The notes under the pieces are model-generated. The model searched no databases, was not told where the DNA came from, and saw only the letters and a list, made by a program, of their open reading frames with translations. From NCBI GenBank assembly GCA_020073305.1, contig JAIQFK010000028.1, positions 1-64,000 of the forward strand: a stretch of DNA of 64,000 nucleotides, read 5' to 3'. This DNA comes from Terriglobia bacterium. GTDB lineage: Bacteria > Acidobacteriota > Terriglobia > Bryobacterales > Bryobacteraceae. A program made the translations under genes and the position numbers. Positions 34,823 to 44,357 of the stretch are shown here, in pieces; position 1 is the stretch's first letter, and the number at the start of each line of letters is the position of its first letter.

Positions 34823-35913
34823 TGTCGCGATCCATCCTGTGCAGGCTCGCGCTTTGCTGCATCCTGCTCCCTTTGCAGGCCGAGGACAAACCTCTTCGGC
34901 TCGCCATCGCCGGGCTGGTTCACGGCCACGTGGAGGGATTCCTGAGCGCGGTGAAGAATCGCGCGGACGTTCAACTGGCCGGCATCTTTGACCCTGACCC
35001 CGCCCTGCGGCAGCACTACGCGCAACGCTACGGTCTGCCCGCCTCCGTGTTCTTCTCCGATCTCGGGACCATGCTCGATCAGACCCGGCCTGAGGCCGTG
35101 GCCTCTTTCACCAGCAGCTACGACCATCCGATGATCGTCGAAGCCTGCGCCGCGCGCCACATCCACGTCATGATGGAGAAGCCTCTGGCCGTGAATATGG
35201 AGCATGCCCGCGCCATCGAGCGCGCTGCCGGGCGCGCAGGCATCCAGGTCATCGTCAACTATGAGACCACCTGGTATCCAAGTCATGGCGCCATGTGGAA
35301 TCTCATCAAGGAGCGGCGCGCGGCGGGTGACATCCGCAAAATGGTAGCGATGGACGGCCATGAGGGACCCAAGGAGATCGGCGTAGGGCCCGAGTTCCTG
35401 GGCTGGCTCACCGACCCGGTGAAGAACGGCGCGGGCGCGCTGTTTGATTTCGGCTGCTATGGCGCGAACCTCATGACGTGGATGATGGACAACCAGCGCC
35501 CTCTCGCCGTCACCGCGATGACGCAGCAAATCAAGCCGCAGATCTACCCGCGCGTGGATGATGAAGCCACGATCCTGGTCGAATATCCGAAGGCTCAGGG
35601 AATCATTCAGGCATCGTGGAACTGGCCTTTTAACCGGAAGGATTTCGAAGTGTACGGCGAGCGTGGATACGCCGTCGCCATCGGCGGCAGCGTCCTGCGC
35701 GTTCGGTTGCCCGGCGAAGAGGAGCAGGTGCGCACGCCAGGTGCGCTGCCATTGGACCAGCGCGACTCCGTTTCGTACCTCCGCGCGGTGGTCCGTGGCA
35801 AGGTTCGCCCCTCCGGTCTTTCTTCGCTCGAAAACAACATGATCGTGACCGAGATTCTCGACGCCGCCCGGGAATCCGCGCGTACCGGCCGAAAGATCAC
35901 CCTCGAGAAGTGA
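34822..35913 (+). CDS. exported Gfo/Idh/MocA-family oxidoreductase
   Basis: A 363-residue protein with a Sec signal peptide (about 1-20). A Rossmann domain (LRLAIAGLVHGHVEGFLSAV), the signature MMEKPLAVNMEHA and a C-terminal domain with FDFGCYGANL follow. It is a likely NAD(P)- or tightly bound cofactor-dependent sugar oxidoreductase acting outside the cytoplasm. Its ATG overlaps the tdh stop (TGATG), so expression is coupled with tdh although no metabolic link is obvious. The stop codon lies inside a triplicated 11-bp repeat. Confidence 0.82.
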   Translation: MSRSILCRLALCCILLPLQAEDKPLRLAIAGLVHGHVEGFLSAVKNRADVQLAGIFDPDPALRQHYAQRYGLPASVFFSDLGTMLDQTRPEAVASFTSSYDHPMIVEACAARHIHVMMEKPLAVNMEHARAIERAAGRAGIQVIVNYETTWYPSHGAMWNLIKERRAAGDIRKMVAMDGHEGPKEIGVGPEFLGWLTDPVKNGAGALFDFGCYGANLMTWMMDNQRPLAVTAMTQQIKPQIYPRVDDEATILVEYPKAQGIIQASWNWPFNRKDFEVYGERGYAVAIGGSVLRVRLPGEEEQVRTPGALPLDQRDSVSYLRAVVRGKVRPSGLSSLENNMIVTEILDAARESARTGRKITLEK

Positions 35914-35937
35914 GGGAGAAGTGAGGGAGAAGTGAGG
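35905..35937 (+). repeat. three perfect tandem copies of an 11-bp unit over a stop codon
   Basis: Unit gagaagtgagg at 35905-35915, 35916-35926 and 35927-35937. The first copy contains the stop of the Gfo/Idh/MocA gene (35911-35913). Copy number changes would only affect sequence after the stop. Confidence 0.9.
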
Positions 35938-36020
35938 GGACAGGCTCCACCGTCCCCTGCTCGACGGTTCGGGCCGATCACACCGCCGTCGTGGACCGTG
36001 CTGCCTGTCCCCGTCCTCAC
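35932..36020. repeat. REP-like inverted repeat with GGGACAGGC / GCCTGTCCC arms
   Basis: Left arm gtgaggggacaggc (35932-35945) pairs with 36003-36020 (gcctgtcc, then four unpaired bases, then cctcac). It lies between two convergent genes. GGGGACAGG arms resemble REP-type intergenic elements associated with REP-transposases in other bacteria. No transposase is present here. Confidence 0.6.
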
Positions 36021-36021
36021 C

Positions 36022-36765
36022 TCAACCCGGCAGGCTGCACCTTTTCGGATTCTGCACCATGCCGGCGAAAGCTTCCGCTGCCTGGCATCCGTATTCGAGG
36101 CCGCGCAACCGTTGCATGGGTTCGTGGTAGCGGCCATAGAAACTCGGAGGGTCCTGGCTCTCATGCGCCATGCACGCCTGCCGTTTGCGTTCCACCACCG
36201 CCGTGATGTCGACGTAGTGTGAGGGTTGAAAATTCTTGGTTTGATCTCCTAAGTCCACCTCGGTGTAATAGAACTCGAAGCGCCGGCCGCCGCGTTCCCA
36301 GTTGTCATAAGCCATGAGCGAGGCCACGCGGTGATCGCGGTGCGAGTCGATCGGCCAGGGAGCGAACACCACATCCGGCCGCTCCTTTTCAACGAGAGAA
36401 CGGAATTCGCCGTACCGCTGATCGTTGATTTCGGCCTTTCCGTCGATCTGGCCGGCGAACACGGCACGGGCTTTGAGAATCGAGCAGGCGCGCTGAGCCT
36501 CGGCCGTACGAATGGCCGCCGCTTCGGATTCCGTCTTGCCCGGGATGCCGGCTTCTCCTCGCGTCAGGTAGAGCGCTACAACCTCATGTCCTGAATCGGC
36601 GTAGCGCGCCATCGTGCCGCCGCAGCTCGATTCCGGATCGTCAGGATGAGCCCCTACCACGATCACCTTGAGCCGGCGGTCCGCCGCGCCGGCCGCTGAA
36701 GACCAGGCTGCGGCTGCCAGAGCGCCGGCTCCATACAACACTTTACGTCTCGTGATGTCTTCCAT
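36022..36765 (-). CDS. Tat-exported PIG-L/LmbE-family deacetylase
   Basis: A 247-residue protein with a twin-arginine signal (TRRKVL at 5-10, hydrophobic stretch to about 27). The PIG-L metal motif AHPDD lies at 39-43, followed by HxxH-type ligands in SHRDHR. The family removes acetyl groups from GlcNAc-type sugars with zinc. A shift to the cell exterior suggests action on imported polysaccharide, wall or exported glycolipid. Monocistronic, divergent from the penicillin-acylase-type gene. Confidence 0.83.
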   Translation of the reverse strand: MEDITRRKVLYGAGALAAAAWSSAAGAADRRLKVIVVGAHPDDPESSCGGTMARYADSGHEVVALYLTRGEAGIPGKTESEAAAIRTAEAQRACSILKARAVFAGQIDGKAEINDQRYGEFRSLVEKERPDVVFAPWPIDSHRDHRVASLMAYDNWERGGRRFEFYYTEVDLGDQTKNFQPSHYVDITAVVERKRQACMAHESQDPPSFYGRYHEPMQRLRGLEYGCQAAEAFAGMVQNPKRCSLPG

Positions 36766-36878
36766 AGAAGCCTACTCAGTGTACTGGAAAAACGACCGCT
36801 CAAACCCAGCGGGCCCGTGCCTGCGCTTGTCGAACCCTGCTATCGTTGAGCAGAAGAAGCTTGCTACGAAGAGGTCGC

Positions 36879-39065
36879 ATGGTCCGATTGCGCGTGCCGT
36901 GGGCTGGTCTGGCGTTTTGCCTTTTGACGGCCGCCGCTTCCGCCGCCCGCGACCCACTGGCTGCGAGAGTAACCATCTACCGCGATTCTTACGGCGTGCC
37001 CCACATCCTGGGCGACACCGAAGAGGCCACCTTCTTCGGGTATGGTTACGCACAGGCCCAGGATCACCTGGAGCGCATGATGCTGGAATATCGCGACGCA
37101 CAGGGCCGGCGGGCCGAAGTGCTCGGTTTCAGCGCGTTGGGCAACGGTTACCTGCACTTCATCCCCTACGAGTACCGCTGGGACGGCGACTATCTCCAGC
37201 GCCTTTTCCGCACCAAGAAGTGCGTGGTCGAGAACAAGGAAAAGATCGATCCCGGTGTCTACCGAATTCTTGATGCTTTCGCCCGCGGCGTGAATGAGTA
37301 CATCGCCGAACACCGCTCCGAGGTTCCTGCGTGGATTGACGGGCTGACGGCGGAAGACGTCGAAGCGCTGGAGCGCAGCCAGTACATGCGCTTCTACAGC
37401 GTCGGTGATGCGCTGCCGAAGCTGGCCGGAGGAGCCGATTCGTTCCCGGACTTTGGCTCCAACCAGTGGGCCATCGCTCCGGAAAAATCGGCAAATGGCA
37501 AGATCATCCACGTGGAGCATCTTCATATGCCCTGGGCCAATCGGTTCCAGAAATACGAAGCGCACCTGATGACGCCCGGGAAACTGAATGCGGGCGGCGT
37601 GAGCTGGTTTGGGAGCCCGTTTTTTCTGGTCGGAGTCAACGAGAAGATCACCTGGTCGGCCACCTGGAACCAGCCCAATATCTCAGATGTGTACGAAGAG
37701 AAGATCCATCCGGATGGGAAACTGCAGTACCTGTACGAAGGACAGTGGCGCGACATCGGCGTCGACTACGAGACTTTTCACATCCGCGGCCCGCGAGGCA
37801 TGGAGTCCATCACCCTGCCGCTCTATTACACGCATCACGGCCCCATCGTACGGTTCGACCGGGAGAGCCATAAGGCCTACGCGGTCAGAGTTCCGAACTA
37901 CGACGGTGTCAATTACTCGCTGGGCCTGTATTTGCTGATGAAAGCGCAGAACCTCGAGGAATTCCAGAAGGCTGTAGCGCGCCAGTTGATGCCGCGCTGG
38001 AACCTGCTGTACTCCGACGCGCGCAACATTTTCTGGGTTCACAACGGTAATGTGGCGCGGCGTGACGAAAGCTATGACTGGTCAAAACCCGTGCCGGGAT
38101 GGACGAAGCAAACCGAATGGGGCAACTACATTCCCTTCAATCTTTATCCGCAGGTCTTGAATCCGCCCGCCGGTTTTCTGCAGAACTGTAACAACCCGCC
38201 GTGGGTGGTGACCAGGAACTCGGGCCTGAAGCCTCTGGAACCGGCGCGCTATTACCTGCAGGGAACCCCGAAGGCCGATGCGGGCCTCGAGGTCCTGAAC
38301 ACGCGGGGCGAGCGGTTATCCAACGTGCTGGCTCAGGACAAAAAATTCACGGTCGAAGAGATGATCGATCTTGGCTTCGACACCTACATTCTTGCCGCGG
38401 ATATTATCGTTCCCTTGCTCGAAGAAGCTTTCAGCCGGAAGCCATCGGCCGACACGCGCGTAGTGCGAGCTGTGGAGGCCTTGGCGGGCTGGGACCGGCG
38501 CTCCAGCAAGGCTTCCGTCGCATACACGTATCTGTATTACTGGGCCAAATCGTACCAGGATCTTTTCACCGCTCAGAAATTTTTGCGTTTTCTTTCCTAC
38601 GAGCGTAGGAATCTCGATATCCATTCTGCGGAAGAACAGGACATGGCACGCCGGGCGCTCGAAGAGGCCGTTCTAAGGCTGGTGAAGCGCTTCGGAAAGG
38701 CGGAGGTGCCGTGGGGTGACATCAACGTGGTGGTGCGCGGCGGTGTGTTTCCGCTGGATGGCACCAACACGTTCGGAGTCCTGCATCCCGACGAAGGCCC
38801 CGAGCAGGAAGACGGCAGGATTTTCTGCAACGATGGCTGGGCGCACCTGATGGTTGTGGTAGAGAGTGAACCGAAACAACTCTGGAGCCTGCTGCCCTAC
38901 GGCGAGTCTGAACACACCTCCTCGCCCCACTACAACGACCAGGCCAAACTGCATAGCGAGAACAAGTTGAAGCCGTTTTGGTTTACGCCTTCAGAGATCC
39001 TGGAACACACCGAGTCGGTTTGGGGTGAGCAGGACCGCATGCAGCGCCTGTTGCCGCGCCAGTAG
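36879..39065 (+). CDS. penicillin-acylase-family (S45) N-terminal nucleophile hydrolase
   Basis: A 728-residue precursor. After a signal peptide (about 1-25) comes the alpha chain with IYRDSYGVPHILGDT and GYGYAQAQDHLERM. The autocleavage/nucleophile site is GSNQWAI (Ser194 after Gly193), followed by the beta chain. Such enzymes hydrolyse amides: quorum-sensing acyl-homoserine lactones, beta-lactams or other N-acyl compounds. The sequence does not say which. The ATG at 36879 follows GAAGAGG by a few bases and starts at a normal signal peptide. Convergent with an NTF2-like gene 7 bp downstream. Confidence 0.87.
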   Translation: MVRLRVPWAGLAFCLLTAAASAARDPLAARVTIYRDSYGVPHILGDTEEATFFGYGYAQAQDHLERMMLEYRDAQGRRAEVLGFSALGNGYLHFIPYEYRWDGDYLQRLFRTKKCVVENKEKIDPGVYRILDAFARGVNEYIAEHRSEVPAWIDGLTAEDVEALERSQYMRFYSVGDALPKLAGGADSFPDFGSNQWAIAPEKSANGKIIHVEHLHMPWANRFQKYEAHLMTPGKLNAGGVSWFGSPFFLVGVNEKITWSATWNQPNISDVYEEKIHPDGKLQYLYEGQWRDIGVDYETFHIRGPRGMESITLPLYYTHHGPIVRFDRESHKAYAVRVPNYDGVNYSLGLYLLMKAQNLEEFQKAVARQLMPRWNLLYSDARNIFWVHNGNVARRDESYDWSKPVPGWTKQTEWGNYIPFNLYPQVLNPPAGFLQNCNNPPWVVTRNSGLKPLEPARYYLQGTPKADAGLEVLNTRGERLSNVLAQDKKFTVEEMIDLGFDTYILAADIIVPLLEEAFSRKPSADTRVVRAVEALAGWDRRSSKASVAYTYLYYWAKSYQDLFTAQKFLRFLSYERRNLDIHSAEEQDMARRALEEAVLRLVKRFGKAEVPWGDINVVVRGGVFPLDGTNTFGVLHPDEGPEQEDGRIFCNDGWAHLMVVVESEPKQLWSLLPYGESEHTSSPHYNDQAKLHSENKLKPFWFTPSEILEHTESVWGEQDRMQRLLPRQ

Positions 39066-39072
39066 CCGGTTC

Positions 39073-39537
39073 CTATTGCAGCGGCGCTGAGATGTGCTCG
39101 TGTACGATGATCCAGTGCCCGCCCCGCTTCTCCCAAATGTCGGTCTGCCTTCCCGTCAACTGCATCGGCGGCCCCTCTTTTTGATTCACGGTCCCGTGAA
39201 AGGTGTTACTGGTCCAGGCGATCTTTCCGCGGCGGGTGACTTTCAGATCGTCGTTTGCAGCGATTGAAGCGCTCGCGGCAGTGGCAAACGCCTTCTTGAA
39301 GCCCTCTTTGTACTCCGCCCAGCCGTTGTATTTCAGGGGGGCGACATCAAAAAATACGGCATCCGGATCCTGCGAATACAGCGACGCGACGTTGTCGGTG
39401 TTGAGTGTGCTCCAGCCCTCCCAATAGTGCTGGATAAGCGCTTTGAACTCCGCGGTGTCGTTCGACGTTTTGGATTGCGCCAGGCTCTGGGCGGCGGCGA
39501 TCGTCAGAATCGCCAACAGGGTGGCAAGCTTTCGCAT
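39073..39537 (-). CDS. secreted SnoaL/NTF2-like protein
   Basis: A 154-residue protein with a signal peptide (about 1-20, ending SLAQ). The single SnoaL/ketosteroid-isomerase-like domain contains ALIQHYWEGWSTLNTDNVASLY and GRQTDIWEKRGGHWIIVHEH, close to the SgcJ/EcaC group. Such domains bind small hydrophobic ligands or serve as isomerases; no catalytic role can be assigned. Same strand as pyrF, 41 nt behind it. Confidence 0.78.
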   Translation of the reverse strand: MRKLATLLAILTIAAAQSLAQSKTSNDTAEFKALIQHYWEGWSTLNTDNVASLYSQDPDAVFFDVAPLKYNGWAEYKEGFKKAFATAASASIAANDDLKVTRRGKIAWTSNTFHGTVNQKEGPPMQLTGRQTDIWEKRGGHWIIVHEHISAPLQ

Positions 39538-39578
39538 GCGTGTCTCTCCTCCGGAAGATGATATCGTTTCCGCCGCTG

Positions 39579-40499
39579 CTATCGCAGCGCACCGGTTACG
39601 TCAGCGATCATTCGCAGCGTATTTTCGCGAACACAGTTCACAAACGACGGCTTGGTCAGGTTGTCGGGTGAGTACGAGTACGTGATGCCGCGCGACGAAC
39701 TCACGATCGCGCCCAGGCCGTCGTCATTGAAGCACACCGCCGCTTCGCGTCCGCGCGCGCCCTGCGCTCCGTATCCGGTCACCAGGATGAAGGCCTCCGG
39801 CAGCAGGCAGCGCAACCGCCGGGCGTCCTCCGGAAACGTCGCGCCGATCACCGCGCCGATGGAACTGTAGCCGGACTCTCCGCGCAAAGGCTGGCCGAAT
39901 TCACGAATGGTTTCCGTAATCTTCTCGTAGAGCGGCCGCTCCGTGGAGCGCAGTTCGAGATCCTGAAAATCCCGCGAGCCCGGATTTGAAGTCTTGAGCA
40001 CGACGAACAAACCCTTTTTGTGTTCTGTGCACACATCGACGAACGGTTGCAGGCTGTCCCGGCCGAGATACGGCGTGACCGTCATACTGTCGGCGTCAAA
40101 CGCCTTCTGGGGCTCTCCGAAAACATCGGTCTCGCCCAGGAACGCCGCGGCGTAAGCTCCCGCGGTGGACGAAATGTCATTGCGTTTGGCGTCGGCGATG
40201 ACCAGCAACCCTCTCTGTCTGGCGGCTCGCACGGTGTCTTCGAACGCCAGGATGCCTGCCGCCCCGTATTGCTCAAAAAAGGCCAATTGCGGCTTCACTG
40301 CCGGAACCAGGGCGGCCACGGTGTCGAGCACCAACTCGTGAAAGCCGGAGATGACCGACCGCACCGCTTCCCTTGTGGGCGCGCCCCTGCCCGATCTCAC
40401 GAACATCGGCATCAGATCGATGCGCGGGTCCAGACCCACCACGCACGGGTTCCCTTTCATGCGTATCGCGTCAACCAGCCGGTCGGAAAATGGTTTCAT
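39579..40499 (-). CDS. pyrF: orotidine 5'-phosphate decarboxylase (type 2)
   Basis: A 306-residue OMP decarboxylase of the longer group-2 type. The N-terminus contains PCVVGLDPRIDLMP, the active site is ADAKRNDISSTA, and phosphate-binding segments include VTPYLGRDSLQPF and SSSRGITYSY. It performs the last step of UMP synthesis, releasing CO2 from OMP. It lies 19 nt downstream of the spermidine-synthase-like gene and may share its transcript. No other pyr gene is nearby. No Shine-Dalgarno sequence precedes the ATG. Confidence 0.92.
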   Translation of the reverse strand: MKPFSDRLVDAIRMKGNPCVVGLDPRIDLMPMFVRSGRGAPTREAVRSVISGFHELVLDTVAALVPAVKPQLAFFEQYGAAGILAFEDTVRAARQRGLLVIADAKRNDISSTAGAYAAAFLGETDVFGEPQKAFDADSMTVTPYLGRDSLQPFVDVCTEHKKGLFVVLKTSNPGSRDFQDLELRSTERPLYEKITETIREFGQPLRGESGYSSIGAVIGATFPEDARRLRCLLPEAFILVTGYGAQGARGREAAVCFNDDGLGAIVSSSRGITYSYSPDNLTKPSFVNCVRENTLRMIADVTGALR

Positions 40500-40518
40500 C
40501 GCGTCGTAACATTGTCGC

Positions 40519-42711
40519 TCAACGCGTCCACTCCGATGCCATGTTGTCGTCTGTGATGATTCGCTTCGTTCGACATCTGCGCCGGATACTCTCGGCCGTT
40601 TCCATGCCGGATGGGTCGTAGCCCTGCTTCTGCAGCGTGTCTGCGTAGGCGATGATCTCGTTCAAACGCTCCCGGTCATCCGGATCGGAATGATCGAAAA
40701 CGGTTGCGCCTTCCAGCCGGTAAGCCAGCAGCATCCGCCGCCAGCGGTCCTTGTCGGTTTGGATCGGACTGTCACTTACGGCCAGCAAGGGCCCGAAACG
40801 GAGCGCATAGGGGAACGCGGTCACTCCGGTAAGTTGGACGTCACCGGAGTGCGTGGTGTTGTAGTAGAGAATGCCGCCCGGCTTCAAGTGTCTCCGCGCC
40901 AGTTCCAGAAATTCGCACGACAGCAGGTTGGTGGCATGCGCCCTCCAGTGATAGATCGTGTCCATCACGATGAGATCGTACTTGCGCCGCGGAAAGCGCA
41001 TCAGCCAGCGGCGGCCGTCATCGATGAATATTTCAACCTTGGGATTGGAGAGCACGGGCGCCACATCCGGATACCTGCGAATCACGGTGAGGTAACCTGG
41101 ATTGATCTCGACCACCACCACTCGCTCTACTTGCGGATGGTTGGCAATCACTTCGGCCCATGCGCCTCCCGCCAGCCCGATAATCAACACCTCCTTTGGA
41201 TCCGGGTGGAGGAAGCTGATCGAGTATGGGCGGAGCAGCGCATCGGTCTCAGTCACGTCGGTGATCAGCTTGCCGTCGTAAACGCCGCCTCCGTAAATCG
41301 TGCGATCGGCGTCCACCGTGATCACGCCGCTCCTGGTTTCGACGATGTCCGTGAACCGTTCGCCCCGCCGGTAGGCCGACTTGTTCTGGAGCTGCTCGTA
41401 AATCGCTGCGTAAAGCGGCCCGCAACTCACCATCAGACCGATACACAACGTTACTCCCGCCGCAGCGGCAACCAACCTGCCAAACCGCGCCGGCCTTCCT
41501 GCCATCCATAGTGTGACGGCGACGGCAACTCCGAGTATCGCGAGCCCAAGCTCGATCGTTTCAAGGTTCCAAAGATCCATCAGAACGAATCCCACCAGGA
41601 AGCTGCCAAGAGCCGACCCGGCGATGTTGCTGAGATACAGCCAGCTCAGGCCGGCCCCCGCGCGGCGATCCGACGGCACGGCGATATGGTTCAGTAACGG
41701 AAACGTTGCTCCGAGCAATCCGGCCGTCAACGCGATCAACGGCAGAGTTATAACAGCATCCACGTACCGGACAGCGAAGGCAACCAGGGGAACGGTCAGA
41801 AATCCGAGCAGGTTCGCAGCCACTACCAGCACTGCAATCCGCCGCAGAAGTAGCGGCGCTCCCGGTGTATCCCGGCAGATGCGACGGGCCGCGAGCGAAC
41901 CCAGCGCGATGCCCGCCAGAAACGCCGCCAGCACGTTGGCGAAGCTCTTGGGACTCCCGCCGCTCGCGAACGAATACACGCGGTACCAGACAATCTCCTG
42001 GCAAAGCGAGATGAATCCCGTGATCGCAGCCAGAGTTGCCGCCACCGGAAGGGCGACCAGTCCAGCACTCCGCTTCTCCGAAAGCTCAGTTTCTCGAATT
42101 GCCGCCGCACTCCTCCCGCGAACGTAAAGCCACAGCACGGCAATCGCGACGAAGGTGTTGAGCCCCGCTGCCAGACTCGCCGATCCGGACATCCCCAGCT
42201 TGCGCATGGTCACTTCGGCCGCCAGTAGGCAGGCCGCCGCTGAGCCCAGTGTGTTGACAAAGTACAGGCTTCCAACGGAACGCCCCACATTCCCCGTGAA
42301 CCCGACCAGGTACGCTACCAGCACTGGCAGCGTCGCACCCATCAGGATCGTGGGCGCCAGAATCAGGCCGAGCGTGATCACGCCGGTCTCTATCGTGGGA
42401 GCGCCCGCCGTAAACGAGGCCACCCAGCGGAACAAACCGAGAGAAATCACGCCGAACAATGCGACACTGAATTCCATCAGTGCGAAGATCACCAGCAGCG
42501 GCGTATTCCGCTGTGACAACCATCCGCCCACAACACTGCCCAGGCCGAGGCCTAGCATGAAGGCGCTCACCACCACAGTCACCGATTCGATATTGACGCC
42601 GTATATTGCGAACAGAGCCCGTTGCCACACGATCTGATAGAGCAGGGCAGGGAAGCCGGATACAAAGAAGAGAGCGTGCAGCCACAGGAAGGCGGTTTTT
42701 TTGAGTACCAA
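40519..42711 (-). CDS. membrane-fused spermidine-synthase-like protein
   Basis: About 730 residues. The N-terminal two-thirds is an MFS-like membrane region of a dozen or more helices (LHALFFVSGFPALLYQIVWQRALF at the start). The C-terminal third is a SpeE-type Rossmann methyltransferase fold (VLIIGLAGGAWAEVI, VVVEINPGYL, DDGRRWLMR, YDLIVMDTI). Such fusions are common in soil bacteria; the true reaction is unknown and aminopropyl transfer is unproven. The frame is open to 42756, but a TATACT -10 ends 6 nt before TTG 42711, which fits a leaderless start there. That start gives the first helix intact. Confidence 0.78.
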   Translation of the reverse strand: MVLKKTAFLWLHALFFVSGFPALLYQIVWQRALFAIYGVNIESVTVVVSAFMLGLGLGSVVGGWLSQRNTPLLVIFALMEFSVALFGVISLGLFRWVASFTAGAPTIETGVITLGLILAPTILMGATLPVLVAYLVGFTGNVGRSVGSLYFVNTLGSAAACLLAAEVTMRKLGMSGSASLAAGLNTFVAIAVLWLYVRGRSAAAIRETELSEKRSAGLVALPVAATLAAITGFISLCQEIVWYRVYSFASGGSPKSFANVLAAFLAGIALGSLAARRICRDTPGAPLLLRRIAVLVVAANLLGFLTVPLVAFAVRYVDAVITLPLIALTAGLLGATFPLLNHIAVPSDRRAGAGLSWLYLSNIAGSALGSFLVGFVLMDLWNLETIELGLAILGVAVAVTLWMAGRPARFGRLVAAAAGVTLCIGLMVSCGPLYAAIYEQLQNKSAYRRGERFTDIVETRSGVITVDADRTIYGGGVYDGKLITDVTETDALLRPYSISFLHPDPKEVLIIGLAGGAWAEVIANHPQVERVVVVEINPGYLTVIRRYPDVAPVLSNPKVEIFIDDGRRWLMRFPRRKYDLIVMDTIYHWRAHATNLLSCEFLELARRHLKPGGILYYNTTHSGDVQLTGVTAFPYALRFGPLLAVSDSPIQTDKDRWRRMLLAYRLEGATVFDHSDPDDRERLNEIIAYADTLQKQGYDPSGMETAESIRRRCRTKRIITDDNMASEWTR

Positions 42712-42717
42712 GTTGGC

Positions 42718-42723
42718 AGTATA
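42718..42723 (-). promoter_or_regulatory. -10 (TATACT) for a leaderless spermidine-synthase-like mRNA
   Basis: Minus-strand TATACT, then 6 nt, then TTG 42711. A 6-bp stem hairpin (CTCCCT-ATCG-AGGGAG, 42733-42748) lies just upstream and may be an operator. No strong -35. Confidence 0.45.
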
Positions 42724-42838
42724 GCGGGCATGCTCCCTATCGAGGGAGAATATCAAGCGATGACGTTAGATCAACTTTTCCTGTGGGCGGGATGGCTTCA
42801 CTCTGCATTCTGGGTGCTGGCGGAGGGGAGATGAACCG

Positions 42839-44011
42839 ATGATCATTGGTGTTCCCACCGAGTGCTTTCCCGGAGAGCGGCGCGTCGCGCTCGTGCCGTC
42901 GGTGATTCCCGCTCTCACGAAGGCTGGTTTCGAAGTCGTGATTCAGGCCGGAGCTGGCGAAGGCGCGGGCTATCTGGATGCTGATTACGCTGCCAGGGGC
43001 GCGAAGATCGTTGCCGAGCGAGCGGGCGTGCTCAAGTCCGCGGACATCTTGGCCCAGGTGCTGTGCTACGGGTCCGATGACAAAGCCGGCGCGGCCGACC
43101 TTCCCCTGCTGCGGCGCGGCCAATATCTGGCGGGATTTCTTCGCCCGCTCGGTTCGCTGGATACCGTCCAGGCAGTAGCCGCTACGGGCGTGTCCGCTTT
43201 CTCCGTCGAGCTAATGCCGCGCACCACGCGCGCCCAAAGCATGGACGCACTTTCGTCCATGGCGACGGTCTGCGGGTATAAAGCGGTGTTGCTGGCTGCC
43301 GACACTCTCCCTCGGCTCTTTCCGATGATGACCACCGCCGCGGGCACCATCACCCCGGCCCGGGTGCTGATCATCGGCGCAGGCGTGGCCGGTCTGCAAG
43401 CCATTGCTACTGCGAGAAGACTCGGCGCTGTCGCCTCTGCTTACGACCTGCGGCCGGCCGCGAAAGAGCAGGTGCAGAGCGTTGGCGGGCGTTTTGTCGA
43501 ACTTCCCATCGTCGCAAAAGATGCGGAAGATGCCCGCGGCTACGCCAAAGCGCAGGATGAAGCCTTTTATCAGCGCCAGAAGGAGTTGCTGGCGAATGTG
43601 GTGGCCGAGAGCGACGTCGTGATTACCGCTGCGGTCGTGCCGGGCAAGAAGCCTCCTTTGCTGGTTACGCGCGATATGGTCGACCGGATGGCCCCGGGCT
43701 CCGTGATTGTCGATCTGGCCGCCGAGCGCGGTGGCAATTGCGAGGTGACGAAAGCCAGCCAGATCGTCGTCGAACACGGCGTCACCGTAATCGGCCGCAT
43801 CAACCTGGCCAGCACCGTCCCCTACCACGCAAGCCAGTTGTACGCTCGCAACATCAGCGCGTTTCTGACGCACCTGTTTGCGAATGGCCGGACGGAACCG
43901 GACTTGCAGGACGAGATCGCCCGCGAGACTCTGGTCACGCAGGCCGGCGAGATTGTAAACGCTCGTGTACGGGAATTCTATTCACTTCCAGCCAAGATAG
44001 CCGCGCGATGA
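42839..44011 (+). CDS. pntAA: NAD(P) transhydrogenase subunit alpha part 1
   Basis: A 390-residue soluble NAD(H)-binding domain I of proton-translocating transhydrogenase. Signatures are PTECFPGERRVALVP near the N-terminus, RTTRAQSMDALSSMA, the NAD loop GAGVAGLQAIATARRLG and VIVDLAAERGGNCE. In the split three-gene arrangement this chain works with PntAB and PntB to make NADPH from NADH using the proton gradient. GGAGGGGAG precedes the ATG. It opens a three-gene operon. Confidence 0.93.
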   Translation: MIIGVPTECFPGERRVALVPSVIPALTKAGFEVVIQAGAGEGAGYLDADYAARGAKIVAERAGVLKSADILAQVLCYGSDDKAGAADLPLLRRGQYLAGFLRPLGSLDTVQAVAATGVSAFSVELMPRTTRAQSMDALSSMATVCGYKAVLLAADTLPRLFPMMTTAAGTITPARVLIIGAGVAGLQAIATARRLGAVASAYDLRPAAKEQVQSVGGRFVELPIVAKDAEDARGYAKAQDEAFYQRQKELLANVVAESDVVITAAVVPGKKPPLLVTRDMVDRMAPGSVIVDLAAERGGNCEVTKASQIVVEHGVTVIGRINLASTVPYHASQLYARNISAFLTHLFANGRTEPDLQDEIARETLVTQAGEIVNARVREFYSLPAKIAAR

Positions 44012-44063
44012 ACGCACACTGTCATTCGCGTGTATTCGCGTGCAATCGCGGCTAAGGAGAAAA

Positions 44064-44357
44064 ATGTCGGACCTCACTACAAGCTTGTACGTGTTCATGC
44101 TGGCGGCGTTCATCGGATTCGAAGTGATCCGCCGCGTATCGCCGCTTCTTCATACTCCACTGATGTCGTTGACCAACGCTCTTGATGCCATTGCCGTCGT
44201 GGGCGCCATCATCCTCGCCGGGGAGCGCAAGAGCGATCTCGCGACCGTGCTGGGGACCATTGCGATTGTCGCGGCCACAAGCAATCTGGTCGGCGGATTC
44301 ATCATCACCGACCGCATGCTCAAGATGTTCAAGACCAGCAAACCGAAAAAACCATGA
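44064..44357 (+). CDS. pntAB: NAD(P) transhydrogenase subunit alpha part 2
   Basis: A 97-residue membrane subunit with about three helices (YVFMLAAFIGFEVIRRV, AIAVVGAIILAG, VLGTIAIVAATSNLVGGF). It matches the short domain II part of transhydrogenase alpha. AAGGAG lies 5-6 nt before ATG 44064. Its stop overlaps the pntB start (ATGA). Confidence 0.92.
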   Translation: MSDLTTSLYVFMLAAFIGFEVIRRVSPLLHTPLMSLTNALDAIAVVGAIILAGERKSDLATVLGTIAIVAATSNLVGGFIITDRMLKMFKTSKPKKP

